Source: DATELY01 sp035276085 (GTDB lineage Bacteria; Pseudomonadota; Gammaproteobacteria; Steroidobacterales; Steroidobacteraceae). Taken from it: DNA of 45,984 bases. The DNA lies in assembly GCA_035276085.1 (NCBI GenBank), contig DATELY010000158.1:1-45984 (forward strand), written 5' to 3'. Positions within the stretch are counted from its first letter, which is position 1. Each line of letters opens with the position of its first letter. Positions 34,688 to 42,391 of this stretch are shown here, piece by piece. A model generated the notes under the pieces. That model was not told the origin of the DNA. It made no database searches and was given only the letters and a program-made list of their open reading frames with translations. The translations under genes were made by a program, and so were the position numbers.

Positions 34688-35565
34688 ACCCGCTCACTCG
34701 CGTCTGGCTCAAGCGGCTCGTGGCGCGCGCGCGGCCGTATCTGAAATCGGCCGGCATGTTGCAGATGTCCGGCGTCTATGGCCGCACGGCAACGGCATGG
34801 ACGCCAGGCGACGAACGCGTACTCGTGCTCGCGCCGCACATGGATGATGAAAGCATCGGTTGCGGCGGCACCGTGGCCTTGCACGCACAACGCGGCGCCA
34901 GGATCACGGTCGTGTTCATGACGGATGGACGACGCGGCACGGCCGACGTCACGCAACTCACGGGTGTCGCGCGCGAGCGGCGCGAACGCGAGGTGGTGGC
35001 GTTGCGCAAGCGGGAAGCGGAACAAGCTGCACGAGACCTCGGCATCGGCGACATCGTCTACCTCGATGCGCCCGATGGCGAGCTGACCGCCACGGCCGAC
35101 ATCGCCTCTCGACTGCGTGCGGTGATCGAGCAACGCAAGCCCGAGCTCGTATACCTGCCGCACTTTCTCGAAGAGCATGCCGATCATCGCGCCACGACGG
35201 CCGTGCTGATGGCCGCAGCCCTCGACGCTCCCTGGCGCTTCGTGTGCATGGGCTATGAAGTGTGGACGCCGTTGTTTCCCAACTGCCTCGTGCGCATCGA
35301 TCAAACGGTCGAAATCAAGAAACGCGCGTTATCGCGTTACGTCAGCCAGATCGAACAAGCCGACTACACGCAGGCAAGCCTCGGCTTGAACGCGTATCGC
35401 GCCATCGGACTGCACGAATCGCACGGCTCTCATGCCGAGGCGTTCTGCGCCGTGAACTTTGCCGACTACCGCAGACAGCACGCCGAGTTCGGTCAGGCCC
35501 ACTGGAACACGATGGCACACACGCGCGCCGAGTGGACGCCTGCAATGGCCCGGGAAGGCCGCTGA
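34684..35565 (+). CDS. PIG-L family (LmbE-like) deacetylase
   Basis: 293-residue zinc hydrolase that removes N-acetyl groups from sugars or similar compounds. The zinc motif, usually HPDDE, is H52-M53-D54-D55-E56 (LAPHMDDESIGCGG), so the Pro is Met but the metal ligands are kept; the second ligand motif is HADH at 165-168. No signal peptide is clear; the N-terminal region is basic. Coupled to the flippase, it probably deacetylates the glycan or lipid intermediate that is exported. An IS1380 element lies 120 bp downstream. Confidence 0.87.
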   Translation: MNPLTRVWLKRLVARARPYLKSAGMLQMSGVYGRTATAWTPGDERVLVLAPHMDDESIGCGGTVALHAQRGARITVVFMTDGRRGTADVTQLTGVARERREREVVALRKREAEQAARDLGIGDIVYLDAPDGELTATADIASRLRAVIEQRKPELVYLPHFLEEHADHRATTAVLMAAALDAPWRFVCMGYEVWTPLFPNCLVRIDQTVEIKKRALSRYVSQIEQADYTQASLGLNAYRAIGLHESHGSHAEAFCAVNFADYRRQHAEFGQAHWNTMAHTRAEWTPAMAREGR

Positions 35566-35605
35566 TCGATGGGCGCCAGAATTTACGGTAGAGGCTTACT
35601 CGAGC

Positions 35606-35649
35606 GCCCCCATCCTGTCCTTCCCCCGCTAGCGCAGGGGAAGGGACGC
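35606..35649. repeat. Single REP-like unit, locus 4
   Basis: One unit of the CATCCTGTCC type with core TTCCCCCGCTAGCGCAGGGG, 40 nt after the PIG-L gene. Its inverted partner is absent. The IS1380 copy begins 36 bp further on, so the partner may have been lost or never existed. Confidence 0.8.
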
Positions 35650-35685
35650 ACATTGCGGTATGGAGCAGTCGTTGCAGTTCACTAG

Positions 35686-37349
35686 CCGCCATTTCTCACC
35701 CCCGGGCGGATTTTCTGCTGGGCCGGCAGGTTGCGGATAGCGATGCGTTGGGCGGGAGAGTTGCAGAGCGCAAGGTGATGAGAAGGCTTTTTGCGCCGAT
35801 GAGGCTCCGCCGCCGTACGCGACGGCGGTGCGGTGATTCACAGGGTGGCGGTACTCTGGTTCGTGGGCGGCTTAGCGCGCCGCGGCGCCCAAGGCATGGA
35901 AGGCAGCGATGAACTCGCGCTGGTTCGCACACGCTTCGCTCATCGCCAACTTCACACGCCGTACGCTCACCTTAACGACGGCGCCGATCTTCAATAGTCG
36001 TAGCCGGATCGTGTTGGCACAGGCGCGCGCCAGTGCGGTACCTGCCAGTCCGACACGGCGCAGCGCGTGCATGAGCACGTAGGCGGCTGAAGCCAGCCAC
36101 AGGCGCAACTGGTTGGCGCGGAAGGTGGCGGCGGAGAGTCGATCGGCGAACAGATCGAGCTGCGCTTCCTTGATGCGGTTCTCGCACTCCCCACGCGCGC
36201 AGTACAGATCTTCGTACAGCTCACGCGCCGGGAACTGCTGCATCGATAGAGAAGTGACGATGAAGCGCGGGTTGGCTTTGTCTCCGGTCTGCTCGGCTTT
36301 AGCAACCACTCGGCGCGAGCGACTCCAGCTCTTGCGCGTGCGGTACACGAGTTCTTTGAAGCGCCGGGCGGGGCGTTGCGTGGCACCGCACTCAAGCGCG
36401 GCGGCGTGCAGTTCAGCCCCGATCGAGCGCACCAAGCGGACGTTCTTGGCCAGCCCAAAGACGTAATCCACCGTGTTCTGCTCGCACCAGCCCATCAGCT
36501 CCTCGCGGCAGAAGCCCGAGTCGGCGCGCAGGATGATCTTCACGTGCGCCCAGCGTTCGCGGATCTGCGCCACGATGCGCTCGAGTTCTTCGCGGGCACC
36601 GGCGGCCCCATCGATGTTCGAGCGGCGCAGCTTTGCGCACAGCAGGTGCTCGCCGCAGAAGATATACAGCGGCAGGTAACAATAGCCGTCGTAATAGCCG
36701 TGAAAAAACCGCCCCTCTTGATGCCCGTGCAGCGGATCATCGGTGGCATCCAGATCCAGCACGATTTGAGCGGGCGCCTCGCGGTGGGCATCCAGGAACA
36801 GCTCAGTCCATAGCCGCTCGATCGCCGCACCTTGCGGGAGGATCTTGTGATAGCGATCCACCCCTGCCGCCGGATGTAACTCCAGGCGGTTCAGCGTGCT
36901 CTTGCCGGCCAGCGCCGCACAACGCGCACGTCCACTCTCAAACTTGCCTAAGAGCGCACCAAAGACTGAATCGTGTCGCAGCTGCTCGTGATCGTTCAGA
37001 TCCTCATACCCCAACGCCATGCCGAACACGCGCTGGCCGATCAGCGTGCGCACACTGTGCTCGATCAGATCGGGATTGCGCCGATCAATGAAGCATTGCG
37101 CCAGTCGATCGATCAATCCGATCGCCTGATCGGTGCGCTGCAGGAGCAATGCACCCGCATTCGAACTGACTCTGCCGCCATCAAATGCGGCGATGACTCG
37201 GCGTCGTCCAACGCCGGCAAACTCCAGCTGCTCGGGGTTACACTGTGTCGGCATCGGGCCCTCCGGTGGGTGACTATCAACTCGTTCTCGCAAAACAAGT
37301 TTTACTCACTCACCGGCCCGATGCATCCACTTGCTGTGAGAAATCCGGG
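35686..37349 (-). mobile_element. IS1380-family insertion sequence with CTAG target duplication
   Basis: 1664-bp element with terminal repeats CCGCCATTTCTCAC (35686-35699) and, read from the other end, CCCGGATTTCTCAC (37349 inward); 11 of 14 match. Direct CTAG copies flank it at 35682-35685 and 37350-37353, giving a 4-bp target duplication. The length and single transposase fit IS1380. The open transposase frame and intact ends suggest a potentially active, recent insertion. About 186 bp beyond the transposase stop is non-coding. Confidence 0.9.
35872..37254 (-). CDS. IS1380-family DDE transposase
   Basis: 460-residue transposase. The N-terminus (VGRRRVIAAFDGGRVSSNAGALLL) and the segments FGMALGYEDLNDHEQLRHD, VLDLDATDDPLHGHQEGRFFHGYYDGYCYLPLYIFCGEHLL (first catalytic Asp) and ILRADSGFCREELMGWCE (second Asp) are typical of IS1380 DDE enzymes. 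The glutamate lies further on near CENRIKE. The ATG at 37254 is chosen over an in-frame upstream start because family similarity begins there. No frameshift or internal stop is present. Confidence 0.93.
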   Translation of the reverse strand: MPTQCNPEQLEFAGVGRRRVIAAFDGGRVSSNAGALLLQRTDQAIGLIDRLAQCFIDRRNPDLIEHSVRTLIGQRVFGMALGYEDLNDHEQLRHDSVFGALLGKFESGRARCAALAGKSTLNRLELHPAAGVDRYHKILPQGAAIERLWTELFLDAHREAPAQIVLDLDATDDPLHGHQEGRFFHGYYDGYCYLPLYIFCGEHLLCAKLRRSNIDGAAGAREELERIVAQIRERWAHVKIILRADSGFCREELMGWCEQNTVDYVFGLAKNVRLVRSIGAELHAAALECGATQRPARRFKELVYRTRKSWSRSRRVVAKAEQTGDKANPRFIVTSLSMQQFPARELYEDLYCARGECENRIKEAQLDLFADRLSAATFRANQLRLWLASAAYVLMHALRRVGLAGTALARACANTIRLRLLKIGAVVKVSVRRVKLAMSEACANQREFIAAFHALGAAAR

Positions 37350-37367
37350 CTAGTTGTCCATCGCGCG

Positions 37368-37443
37368 GCGCACGACCCCAAAGGGAAAGGGTTCCTCTTT
37401 GGCCGTAGCCTGTAGCCCGTGGCCCGTAGCCCTTTCATACTAG
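37368..37443. repeat. Heptad element H4, supplying the stop codon of the VOC gene
   Basis: On the minus strand it starts CTAGTATGAAA (37443-37433), then heptads GGGCTAC, GGGCCAC, GGGCTAC, AGGCTAC and the terminal GGCCAAA (37404-37398), a CTTTGG/CCAAAG hairpin, and the block at 37385-37368 that matches H3 at 17 of 18 bases. The TAG of the leading CTAG is the stop codon of the VOC gene. The IS1380 right end lies 18 bp away. Confidence 0.8.
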
Positions 37444-37850
37444 GAGACCAGCTCGTCATAGCCGCGGTTCAGAAACTGCAGGATGCAGATGCCATGGCCG
37501 AACGGATCGCTCAAGTGCGCAATCCGTCCCCACACATGCGTCTGCACGGCATCTTCCAGTACCGCGCCGGCAGCCACGGCGCTGCGCACCGTTGCATCCA
37601 CGTCGTCGACGACAAAATCCAGGTGCACGGGTGTCCAGTGTCGCTGGTAGTTGCGCACCTGAGCGGACTTCGAACTCGCACGCGTGCCAGCCGGCTTCAG
37701 CAGGAGATAGATGGGCGCATCCGCACCCAGCAGCTCCAACACGCCGTCTCCCAACCGCCGACCGACCCGCAACCCGAACACATGGCAATAGAAGGCGCGC
37801 GCAGCTTCGAGATGATTGACATCGATGTTGATCAACACACGGGCCGCCAT
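37440..37850 (-). CDS. VOC family (glyoxalase/bleomycin-resistance fold) protein
   Basis: 136-residue single-domain protein. Two beta-alpha-beta-beta-beta halves can be seen: VLINIDVNHLEAARAFYCHVFGLRVGRRLGDGVLELLGADAPIYLLL and PVHLDFVVDDVDATVRSAVAAGAVLEDAVQTHVWGRIAHLSDPFGHGICILQF. The His in VHLDF and the late DPFGH are common metal-site positions in this superfamily. The ATG at 37850 has AAGGA upstream and was chosen over a longer frame. The substrate is unknown. Its last codons run into heptad element H4. Confidence 0.85.
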   Translation of the reverse strand: MAARVLINIDVNHLEAARAFYCHVFGLRVGRRLGDGVLELLGADAPIYLLLKPAGTRASSKSAQVRNYQRHWTPVHLDFVVDDVDATVRSAVAAGAVLEDAVQTHVWGRIAHLSDPFGHGICILQFLNRGYDELVS

Positions 37851-37939
37851 GCGAATTCCTTCAGCGCAGTCGTTGCTCGCAATGCGACAGCGCATTGGCC
37901 AAGAATGCAGCAGAAGAGGATTCGTTCCCAGCTCAGGCT

Positions 37940-39343
37940 TTACTTGGCCTCGTTCACGACATGGATCTGCGTAAACTCATTGAGACCTTCCTCGGCGTAT
38001 TCGACGCCAAGCCCCGATTGCTTGGCCCCGCAGAAGGGGAAGTGGGGAGAGATATCGAGATGCTGGTTGATCCAGACGGTGCCCGCTTCCATGCGCGCAG
38101 CGAGGTCTCTTGCCTTATTGCGATCGCTCGACCACACGGATCCGCCGAGGCCCCAATGCGAAGCGTTGGCTCTCGCGAGCGCCTCATTCTCGTCGCGGAA
38201 GCGTATCAACGGCAAAATCGGTCCGAACTGCTCCTCATCGACCAGCTTTGCGCCATCCGAAATATCGCGAACGATGGTGGGCCGAACGAAATAGCCTGGC
38301 TTGTTCTCGATCGTTCCACCCGTCACAACCGTGCCGGTTTTGCGGGCGTCCTCGAGGAAGGTCTTCACTTTTTGGTACTGCGCCTTGTTCTGCAGCGGCC
38401 CCATCGTGGTGCCGTCCTTCAGCCCGTCTCCGACGACCGCCTCTTCCGCGAGCCTGGTTAATTCTGCGCAAAGATCGTCATAGATCGCATCGTGCACGTA
38501 GACCCGCTTCACGGCCAGACAGATCTGACCTGCGTTCGTGAAGGCAGCGTCGTAGAGGCCTTTGGCGACCTTCTTTGTCTCGACATCGGGAAGCACGATG
38601 GCCGCATCGTTCCCGCCAAGCTCGAGCGTCAGACGTTTGATCGTTGCCGCGGCACTTGCCATCACCTTCTTGCCGGTTTCCGAGGAACCCGTGAACGTGA
38701 TCTTGGCAACATCGGGATGGGCTGTGAGCTTGGCACCGAGATCGTTCTGATCGGTGATGATGTTGACCACGCCGCGGGGCAGGATGTTCGCCATCAGGGC
38801 GCCCAGCTTCAACGTCGTCAAAGGCGTGGTTGGCGCGGGCTTCAGGACCATCGTATTCCCAACCAGCAACGCAGGAGGCAACTTGAAGGCAACAATCAGA
38901 AGCGGGTAATTCCAAGGGATGATGGCACCGACCACGCCCAGTGGCACGCGCCGCAACGCAACGCGTCGCCTCGCGGAGTCTTCAATGATCTTCTCGGGAA
39001 CATCGAAGGATGCGAACTCGCGGATGAACGCGACGGTCGATTTGACCTCCCCCGTCGCTTCCGCAATCGGCTTGCCTTGTTCTTGGGTCAAGAGCCGCGC
39101 GAAATCGGATGCGGCCGCTTCGAGCGCGTCGGCTATCTTCAGAATGAGGGCCCGCCGCTCGGCGATGGACCGACGCGACCATGCCGGAAATGCCGCTTTT
39201 GCGGCAGCAACCGCTGCGTTGAGCTGAGCCTCCGAGGCGCGCGGACACGAGGTCAGAACCTCTTCGGTTGCAGGATTCACCACATCCATCGTGGCATCGC
39301 CATCGACCAGCTCGCCGCCGATCAGGAGCTTGTAAGTGCCCAT
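37940..39343 (-). CDS. NAD(P)-dependent aldehyde dehydrogenase
   Basis: 467-residue ALDH-superfamily enzyme oxidising an aldehyde to the acid. Cofactor and catalytic motifs: IIPWNYPLLIVAFKLPPALLVGN, KITFTGSSETGKKV, the base Glu in LELGGNDAAIVLPD and the nucleophile Cys in NAGQICLAVKRVYV, then EEQFGPILPLIRF. The ATG at 39343 is preceded by an AAGGGGAA ribosome site. It lies 85 bp downstream of a class II aldolase gene on the same strand, suggesting a short catabolic operon in which the aldolase releases an aldehyde that this enzyme oxidises (inference). The natural substrate is unknown. Confidence 0.92.
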   Translation of the reverse strand: MGTYKLLIGGELVDGDATMDVVNPATEEVLTSCPRASEAQLNAAVAAAKAAFPAWSRRSIAERRALILKIADALEAAASDFARLLTQEQGKPIAEATGEVKSTVAFIREFASFDVPEKIIEDSARRRVALRRVPLGVVGAIIPWNYPLLIVAFKLPPALLVGNTMVLKPAPTTPLTTLKLGALMANILPRGVVNIITDQNDLGAKLTAHPDVAKITFTGSSETGKKVMASAAATIKRLTLELGGNDAAIVLPDVETKKVAKGLYDAAFTNAGQICLAVKRVYVHDAIYDDLCAELTRLAEEAVVGDGLKDGTTMGPLQNKAQYQKVKTFLEDARKTGTVVTGGTIENKPGYFVRPTIVRDISDGAKLVDEEQFGPILPLIRFRDENEALARANASHWGLGGSVWSSDRNKARDLAARMEAGTVWINQHLDISPHFPFCGAKQSGLGVEYAEEGLNEFTQIHVVNEAK

Positions 39344-39428
39344 GGTGCTCGTTCCCCTTGCTCTGTTACGTCTCGAGTTCGACTGTTCCAATCTCGTTCG
39401 CGATCCCTGTCCGCTCGTCGACCGGCCC

Positions 39429-40253
39429 TCACTCGAACATATCTGGTTGCGATGTTGCGATCTGATTGAACAGCGTTTGAAAGTGTAACCAACCGATGAA
39501 GTCGCTACCGACATGCTCCAGGCTATACCGAGCTGTTTTTTCGGACAGCAATTGTGGCTTCACGCCGGATGCCTCGATCTGCAGCTGAACCTGGCAGCAG
39601 CGTTCCAGGGCGATGAACCAAAACGCGGCGTCGTCGATGCTGTGCCGGCTGGTCGTGATCAAACCGTGATTCTGGTGCAGGACTGCCCGGTTCCTTCCGA
39701 TCTGTAAAGCCACCGAATGACCACTCTCCTTTTCCACTGCCACCGCGCCCGCGGATGCGCCTACCACGGCGTGATTCCCATAGAAACAAGCTGCGTCCTG
39801 GCTGATCATGTCGAGCGGCCTTCCCGTTGCGCACCACGCCGTGCCGTACACGGTGTGTGCATGACACATGGCAACGATGTCCGGGTAGGCCTCGTGAACG
39901 GCCGAATGCAGCACGAAGCCCGCGCGGTTGATGGCGTGCGTTCCTTCGACGACGTTGCCCGCATGGTCTGCCAGCACGAGGTTCGACAGTTTCACCTGGG
40001 AGAAGTGAACGCACATCGGGTTCGTCCAGTACAGATGGGGCCGCTCAGGATCGCGTACGGTGAGATGACCTGCGAACCCATAGTCGAATCCGTGCAGCGC
40101 GAACGCCCGAACCGCAGCAACCAGATGCTGCTTCCGATACTCGCGTTCCGCCTCGAAGGTGGCGAACGTCGGGATCTGCGGAAATATCAAGCCGTCCTGT
40201 TCCGGCTGGTAGATGGAGATTCGAGGATCCTTGTTTTTCACTATCGCGGACAT
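39429..40253 (-). CDS. Class II aldolase/adducin family protein
   Basis: 274-residue zinc-dependent aldolase-fold protein, related to L-fuculose-phosphate aldolase and its relatives. The metal site is probably CHAHTVYG (HxH) plus HQNHGLI later. Other family segments: VRAFALHGFDYGFAGHLTVRDPERPHLYWTNP and LVLADHAGNVVEGTHAINRAGFVLHSAVHEAYPDIVAMCH. This longer, unphosphorylated-substrate branch also includes decarboxylases and adducin-like proteins, so the reaction is not certain. Divergent from a LysR regulator, with a perfect T-N11-A palindrome between them. Confidence 0.88.
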   Translation of the reverse strand: MSAIVKNKDPRISIYQPEQDGLIFPQIPTFATFEAEREYRKQHLVAAVRAFALHGFDYGFAGHLTVRDPERPHLYWTNPMCVHFSQVKLSNLVLADHAGNVVEGTHAINRAGFVLHSAVHEAYPDIVAMCHAHTVYGTAWCATGRPLDMISQDAACFYGNHAVVGASAGAVAVEKESGHSVALQIGRNRAVLHQNHGLITTSRHSIDDAAFWFIALERCCQVQLQIEASGVKPQLLSEKTARYSLEHVGSDFIGWLHFQTLFNQIATSQPDMFE

Positions 40254-40385
40254 GCTTGCTCTCTTCCAACCTGCGTTTGTTTATCTGGATCGAAACCGCG
40301 GAGACGGTTTGGGAAATGGCGGTCAGGGATGAGCAGGGTGGAAGGCAGTCGCGACGTTGACAAACGCATAGTTTTTGCTGTCACA

Positions 40386-40398
40386 TGAATTAAATTCA
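40386..40398. promoter_or_regulatory. Candidate LysR operator (T-N11-A palindrome)
   Basis: TGAATTAAATTCA is a perfect 13-bp palindrome centred on one A, with the T-N11-A layout LysR proteins recognise. It lies 12 bp before the LysR gene ATG and in the 157-bp gap shared with the divergent aldolase gene. Position and symmetry support it; binding is untested. Confidence 0.6.
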
Positions 40399-40410
40399 CG
40401 CGGGCGATCG

Positions 40411-41325
40411 ATGCGCCGATTTCCAAGTTTTCACGGCTTACGGGCTTTCGAGGCGGCTGCCCGCTTGGGAAGCTTCTTGCTCGCCAGCGAGGAGCTTCAC
40501 CTGACGGCCTCTGCCATCAGTCACCAGATCCGAGCGCTCGAGGGCTACTTCGGCAGATCACTGTTTATCAGACACAATCGCCAGGTCGAGCTCACGGCGA
40601 ACGGTCAACGCCTGTTCGCTCAGCTCAGCGCCGCATTCGATTTGATCGAAGCGACTTGTTTGGAAATCGGTCCGAATGTGCCGACGCAGCAACAGCTGAG
40701 CCTGCATAGCGCGCCGTCCTTTGCCTCGAAGTGGCTGGGACCGAGACTGCTTTCGTTCATTCGGCAGCATCCCGCCGTAAACCTCCATGTCTCCGCAACC
40801 GCCGACCCCGCGGACTTCGCCAAACAGCACGACGTGGATCTTTCCATCACCTACGGCAAGCCGCTGGCCCAACGTGGTGTCCTGTGTGAAGCGCTCGGCA
40901 CTGAAGTCATTGCGGCGCTCGCCGCACCGGCTGTAGCCGCTCGTTACGATCTCACGAGCCCAGACGCGTCACACGGCCTGGTGCTCATCGATTCCGCAGT
41001 CAGCCCGGTGAGATGGTCGGATTGGTTCGCGTTGAATCAACTACCGTTTCCTCAGGATGCGTCCCGACCTTCGTTCGATCGCGCCGCGCTCGCAGTCGCT
41101 GCCGCGGCGCAAGGCCTGGGCATGGTGCTGGAAAGCACACGCTTCGCACAGCCAGAGCTCGAGAGCGGCGAGCTCGTGCGGGTTGGACGCGGCCGATTTC
41201 AAGACATCAGTCGTGAGCTGCACTTCCTGTGCTACCGAGAGGCTCAGCAGGAGCTTCCCAAGATTGCGGCATTCAGGAAATGGCTGGTTGATGCAGTCGC
41301 CGCGGACACACTGGTTGAAGGTTGA
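40411..41325 (+). CDS. LysR-family transcriptional regulator (GcvA-like)
   Basis: 304-residue regulator. The winged-helix region (about 5-65) reads RRFPSFHGLRAFEAAARLGSFLLASEELHLTASAISHQIRALEGYFGRSLFIRHNRQVELTANG. The effector domain (about 90-295) has SFASKWLGPRLLSFIRQHPAVNLHVSA, as in GcvA-type regulators. The ATG at 40411 begins the family-conserved MRRFPS; an upstream in-frame start overlaps the proposed operator. It probably controls the divergent aldolase/ALDH operon and itself. Confidence 0.92.
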   Translation: MRRFPSFHGLRAFEAAARLGSFLLASEELHLTASAISHQIRALEGYFGRSLFIRHNRQVELTANGQRLFAQLSAAFDLIEATCLEIGPNVPTQQQLSLHSAPSFASKWLGPRLLSFIRQHPAVNLHVSATADPADFAKQHDVDLSITYGKPLAQRGVLCEALGTEVIAALAAPAVAARYDLTSPDASHGLVLIDSAVSPVRWSDWFALNQLPFPQDASRPSFDRAALAVAAAAQGLGMVLESTRFAQPELESGELVRVGRGRFQDISRELHFLCYREAQQELPKIAAFRKWLVDAVAADTLVEG

Positions 41326-41382
41326 TGTTCATTCGGGTGCACATGGAGACCGCACTCCGTGTGCGAATTCATCTTGGTGAGC

Positions 41383-41467
41383 CGGCCACGGGCTACAGCT
41401 CACGGGCTACGGCCAGAGCGAAGAGACGGCCCTCTGGCCGCAAGCCGTTTGCCGTAACCCGTCGCCC
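41383..41467. repeat. Heptad element H5 with paired arms and 9-bp central stem
   Basis: Left arm: GGGCTAC, AGCTCAC, GGGCTAC, GGCCAGA (41390-41417). Right arm: TCTGGCC (41433-41439), GCAAGCC, GTTTGCC, GTAACCC, GTCGCCC (41440-41467). All are in exact 7-bp steps. CGGCCAGAG and CTCTGGCCG form a perfect 9-bp stem around the loop, and the outer heptads pair imperfectly. Located between the LysR gene and the stress-type gene. Confidence 0.8.
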
Positions 41468-41583
41468 ATCTTGTGCAGCACACAACGTTTGCGTGGTGGA
41501 TGCAAGTATCCGTAGCCGCGGGAACGTTTTGCACGCACACGCATTTGCGGGGAGCAAGTGGCATCTCGCGCTGGAGTCGAACC

Positions 41584-42147
41584 ATGAGTGAGCCCGCAGC
41601 AGCCCGCATGCCGGCCCGCATGATCACGGGATTGTTTGCCGATCGGGAGAGTGCGGAACGCGCGTATTGCTGTGTCGCCGACCGTGGCTATGGGGCCGAT
41701 GACATCAGCGTCATCATGTCGGATGAAACGCGCGAACGGTATTTTTCGACGCACTCAACGCGCACGGAGCTGAGCGAGAAAGCCGCTGCGTCGGCCGAAG
41801 GACAAAGCAAAGCGGCGAAAGAACTGGGCGGTCCGACGGGCGGCACGCTCGGAACGGCGGCACCTGTGCTTGCCGCAATCGGCACGCTGCTGCTCATACC
41901 GGGCGTCAACATCGCCGTCGCGGGACCCATCGCGGTCGCTCTGACCGCAGCGGGCGCCGTCGGTATTGCGGGCGGCATCATCGGCGCGATAACCCATTGG
42001 GGCGTGCCACGCGGCCGCATGGAGGAATACGAAACCGGCATCCGCAATGGCGGGATCTTGCTGGGAATCAAAGCGCACTCACGCGGGGACGCGGAGCGCG
42101 TGACGCAGTGTCTGCAGCAGAACGGCGGTCGCTCGGTTCACTCGTGA
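41584..42147 (+). CDS. Glycine-rich stress-type membrane-associated protein (YflT/DUF1269-like)
   Basis: 187 residues. The N-terminal part MITGLFADRESAERAYCCVADRGYGADDISVIMSDETRERY is like the ferredoxin-like domain of general-stress proteins such as YflT. Residues about 75-145 form a Gly/Ala-rich, hydrophobic hairpin (GTLGTAAPVLAAIGTLLLIPGVNIAVAGPIAVALTAAGAVGIAGGIIGA), and the end (MEEYETGIRNGGILLGIKAHSRGDAERV) resembles a second half-domain. Membrane association is inferred. GGAAC at 41520-41524 might be an extracytoplasmic-sigma -35 element, but no matching -10 was certain. The 3' end overlaps the convergent small cox gene by 10 bp. Confidence 0.75.
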   Translation: MSEPAAARMPARMITGLFADRESAERAYCCVADRGYGADDISVIMSDETRERYFSTHSTRTELSEKAAASAEGQSKAAKELGGPTGGTLGTAAPVLAAIGTLLLIPGVNIAVAGPIAVALTAAGAVGIAGGIIGAITHWGVPRGRMEEYETGIRNGGILLGIKAHSRGDAERVTQCLQQNGGRSVHS

Positions 42148-42371
42148 GCCGCGGCGATCGACGGCGGACCCGGCAGCGTCAATTCACGCAACGTCGGTGC
42201 AGCGGCCGCGACCATGATCGCGATGGGTACGGCAGCCCATAACAACTCGAGCCCGAGCCCATGGCGCCGCACCTTGCCTTGGGGGCCGCGATAGGCCACC
42301 ACCGAATACAGCATCGCGCCGAACACGGCACTGGCCATTGCAATGCAGAGCCACAACAGAGCGTTAGTCAT
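42138..42371 (-). CDS. Small protein resembling the two-helix N-terminus of cytochrome oxidase subunit II, no CuA domain
   Basis: 77 residues: helix 1 (LLWLCIAMASAVFGAMLYSVVAYR), a basic loop (GPQGKVRRHGLG), helix 2 (LELLWAAVPIAIMVAAAAPTLREL) and a short tail. The LEIIWTxIPxxIxxxxxxPTLR pattern of helix 2 is the membrane hallmark of COX2, but the CuA cupredoxin domain is absent. It is the last gene of the cox operon, 20 bp after the subunit IV gene. Either an accessory subunit or a degenerate duplicate; a full subunit II gene would be expected upstream of coxI, outside the window. Confidence 0.65.
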   Translation of the reverse strand: MTNALLWLCIAMASAVFGAMLYSVVAYRGPQGKVRRHGLGLELLWAAVPIAIMVAAAAPTLRELTLPGPPSIAAAHE

Positions 42372-42391
42372 GATTCTCTCGGCCGTGCCTT

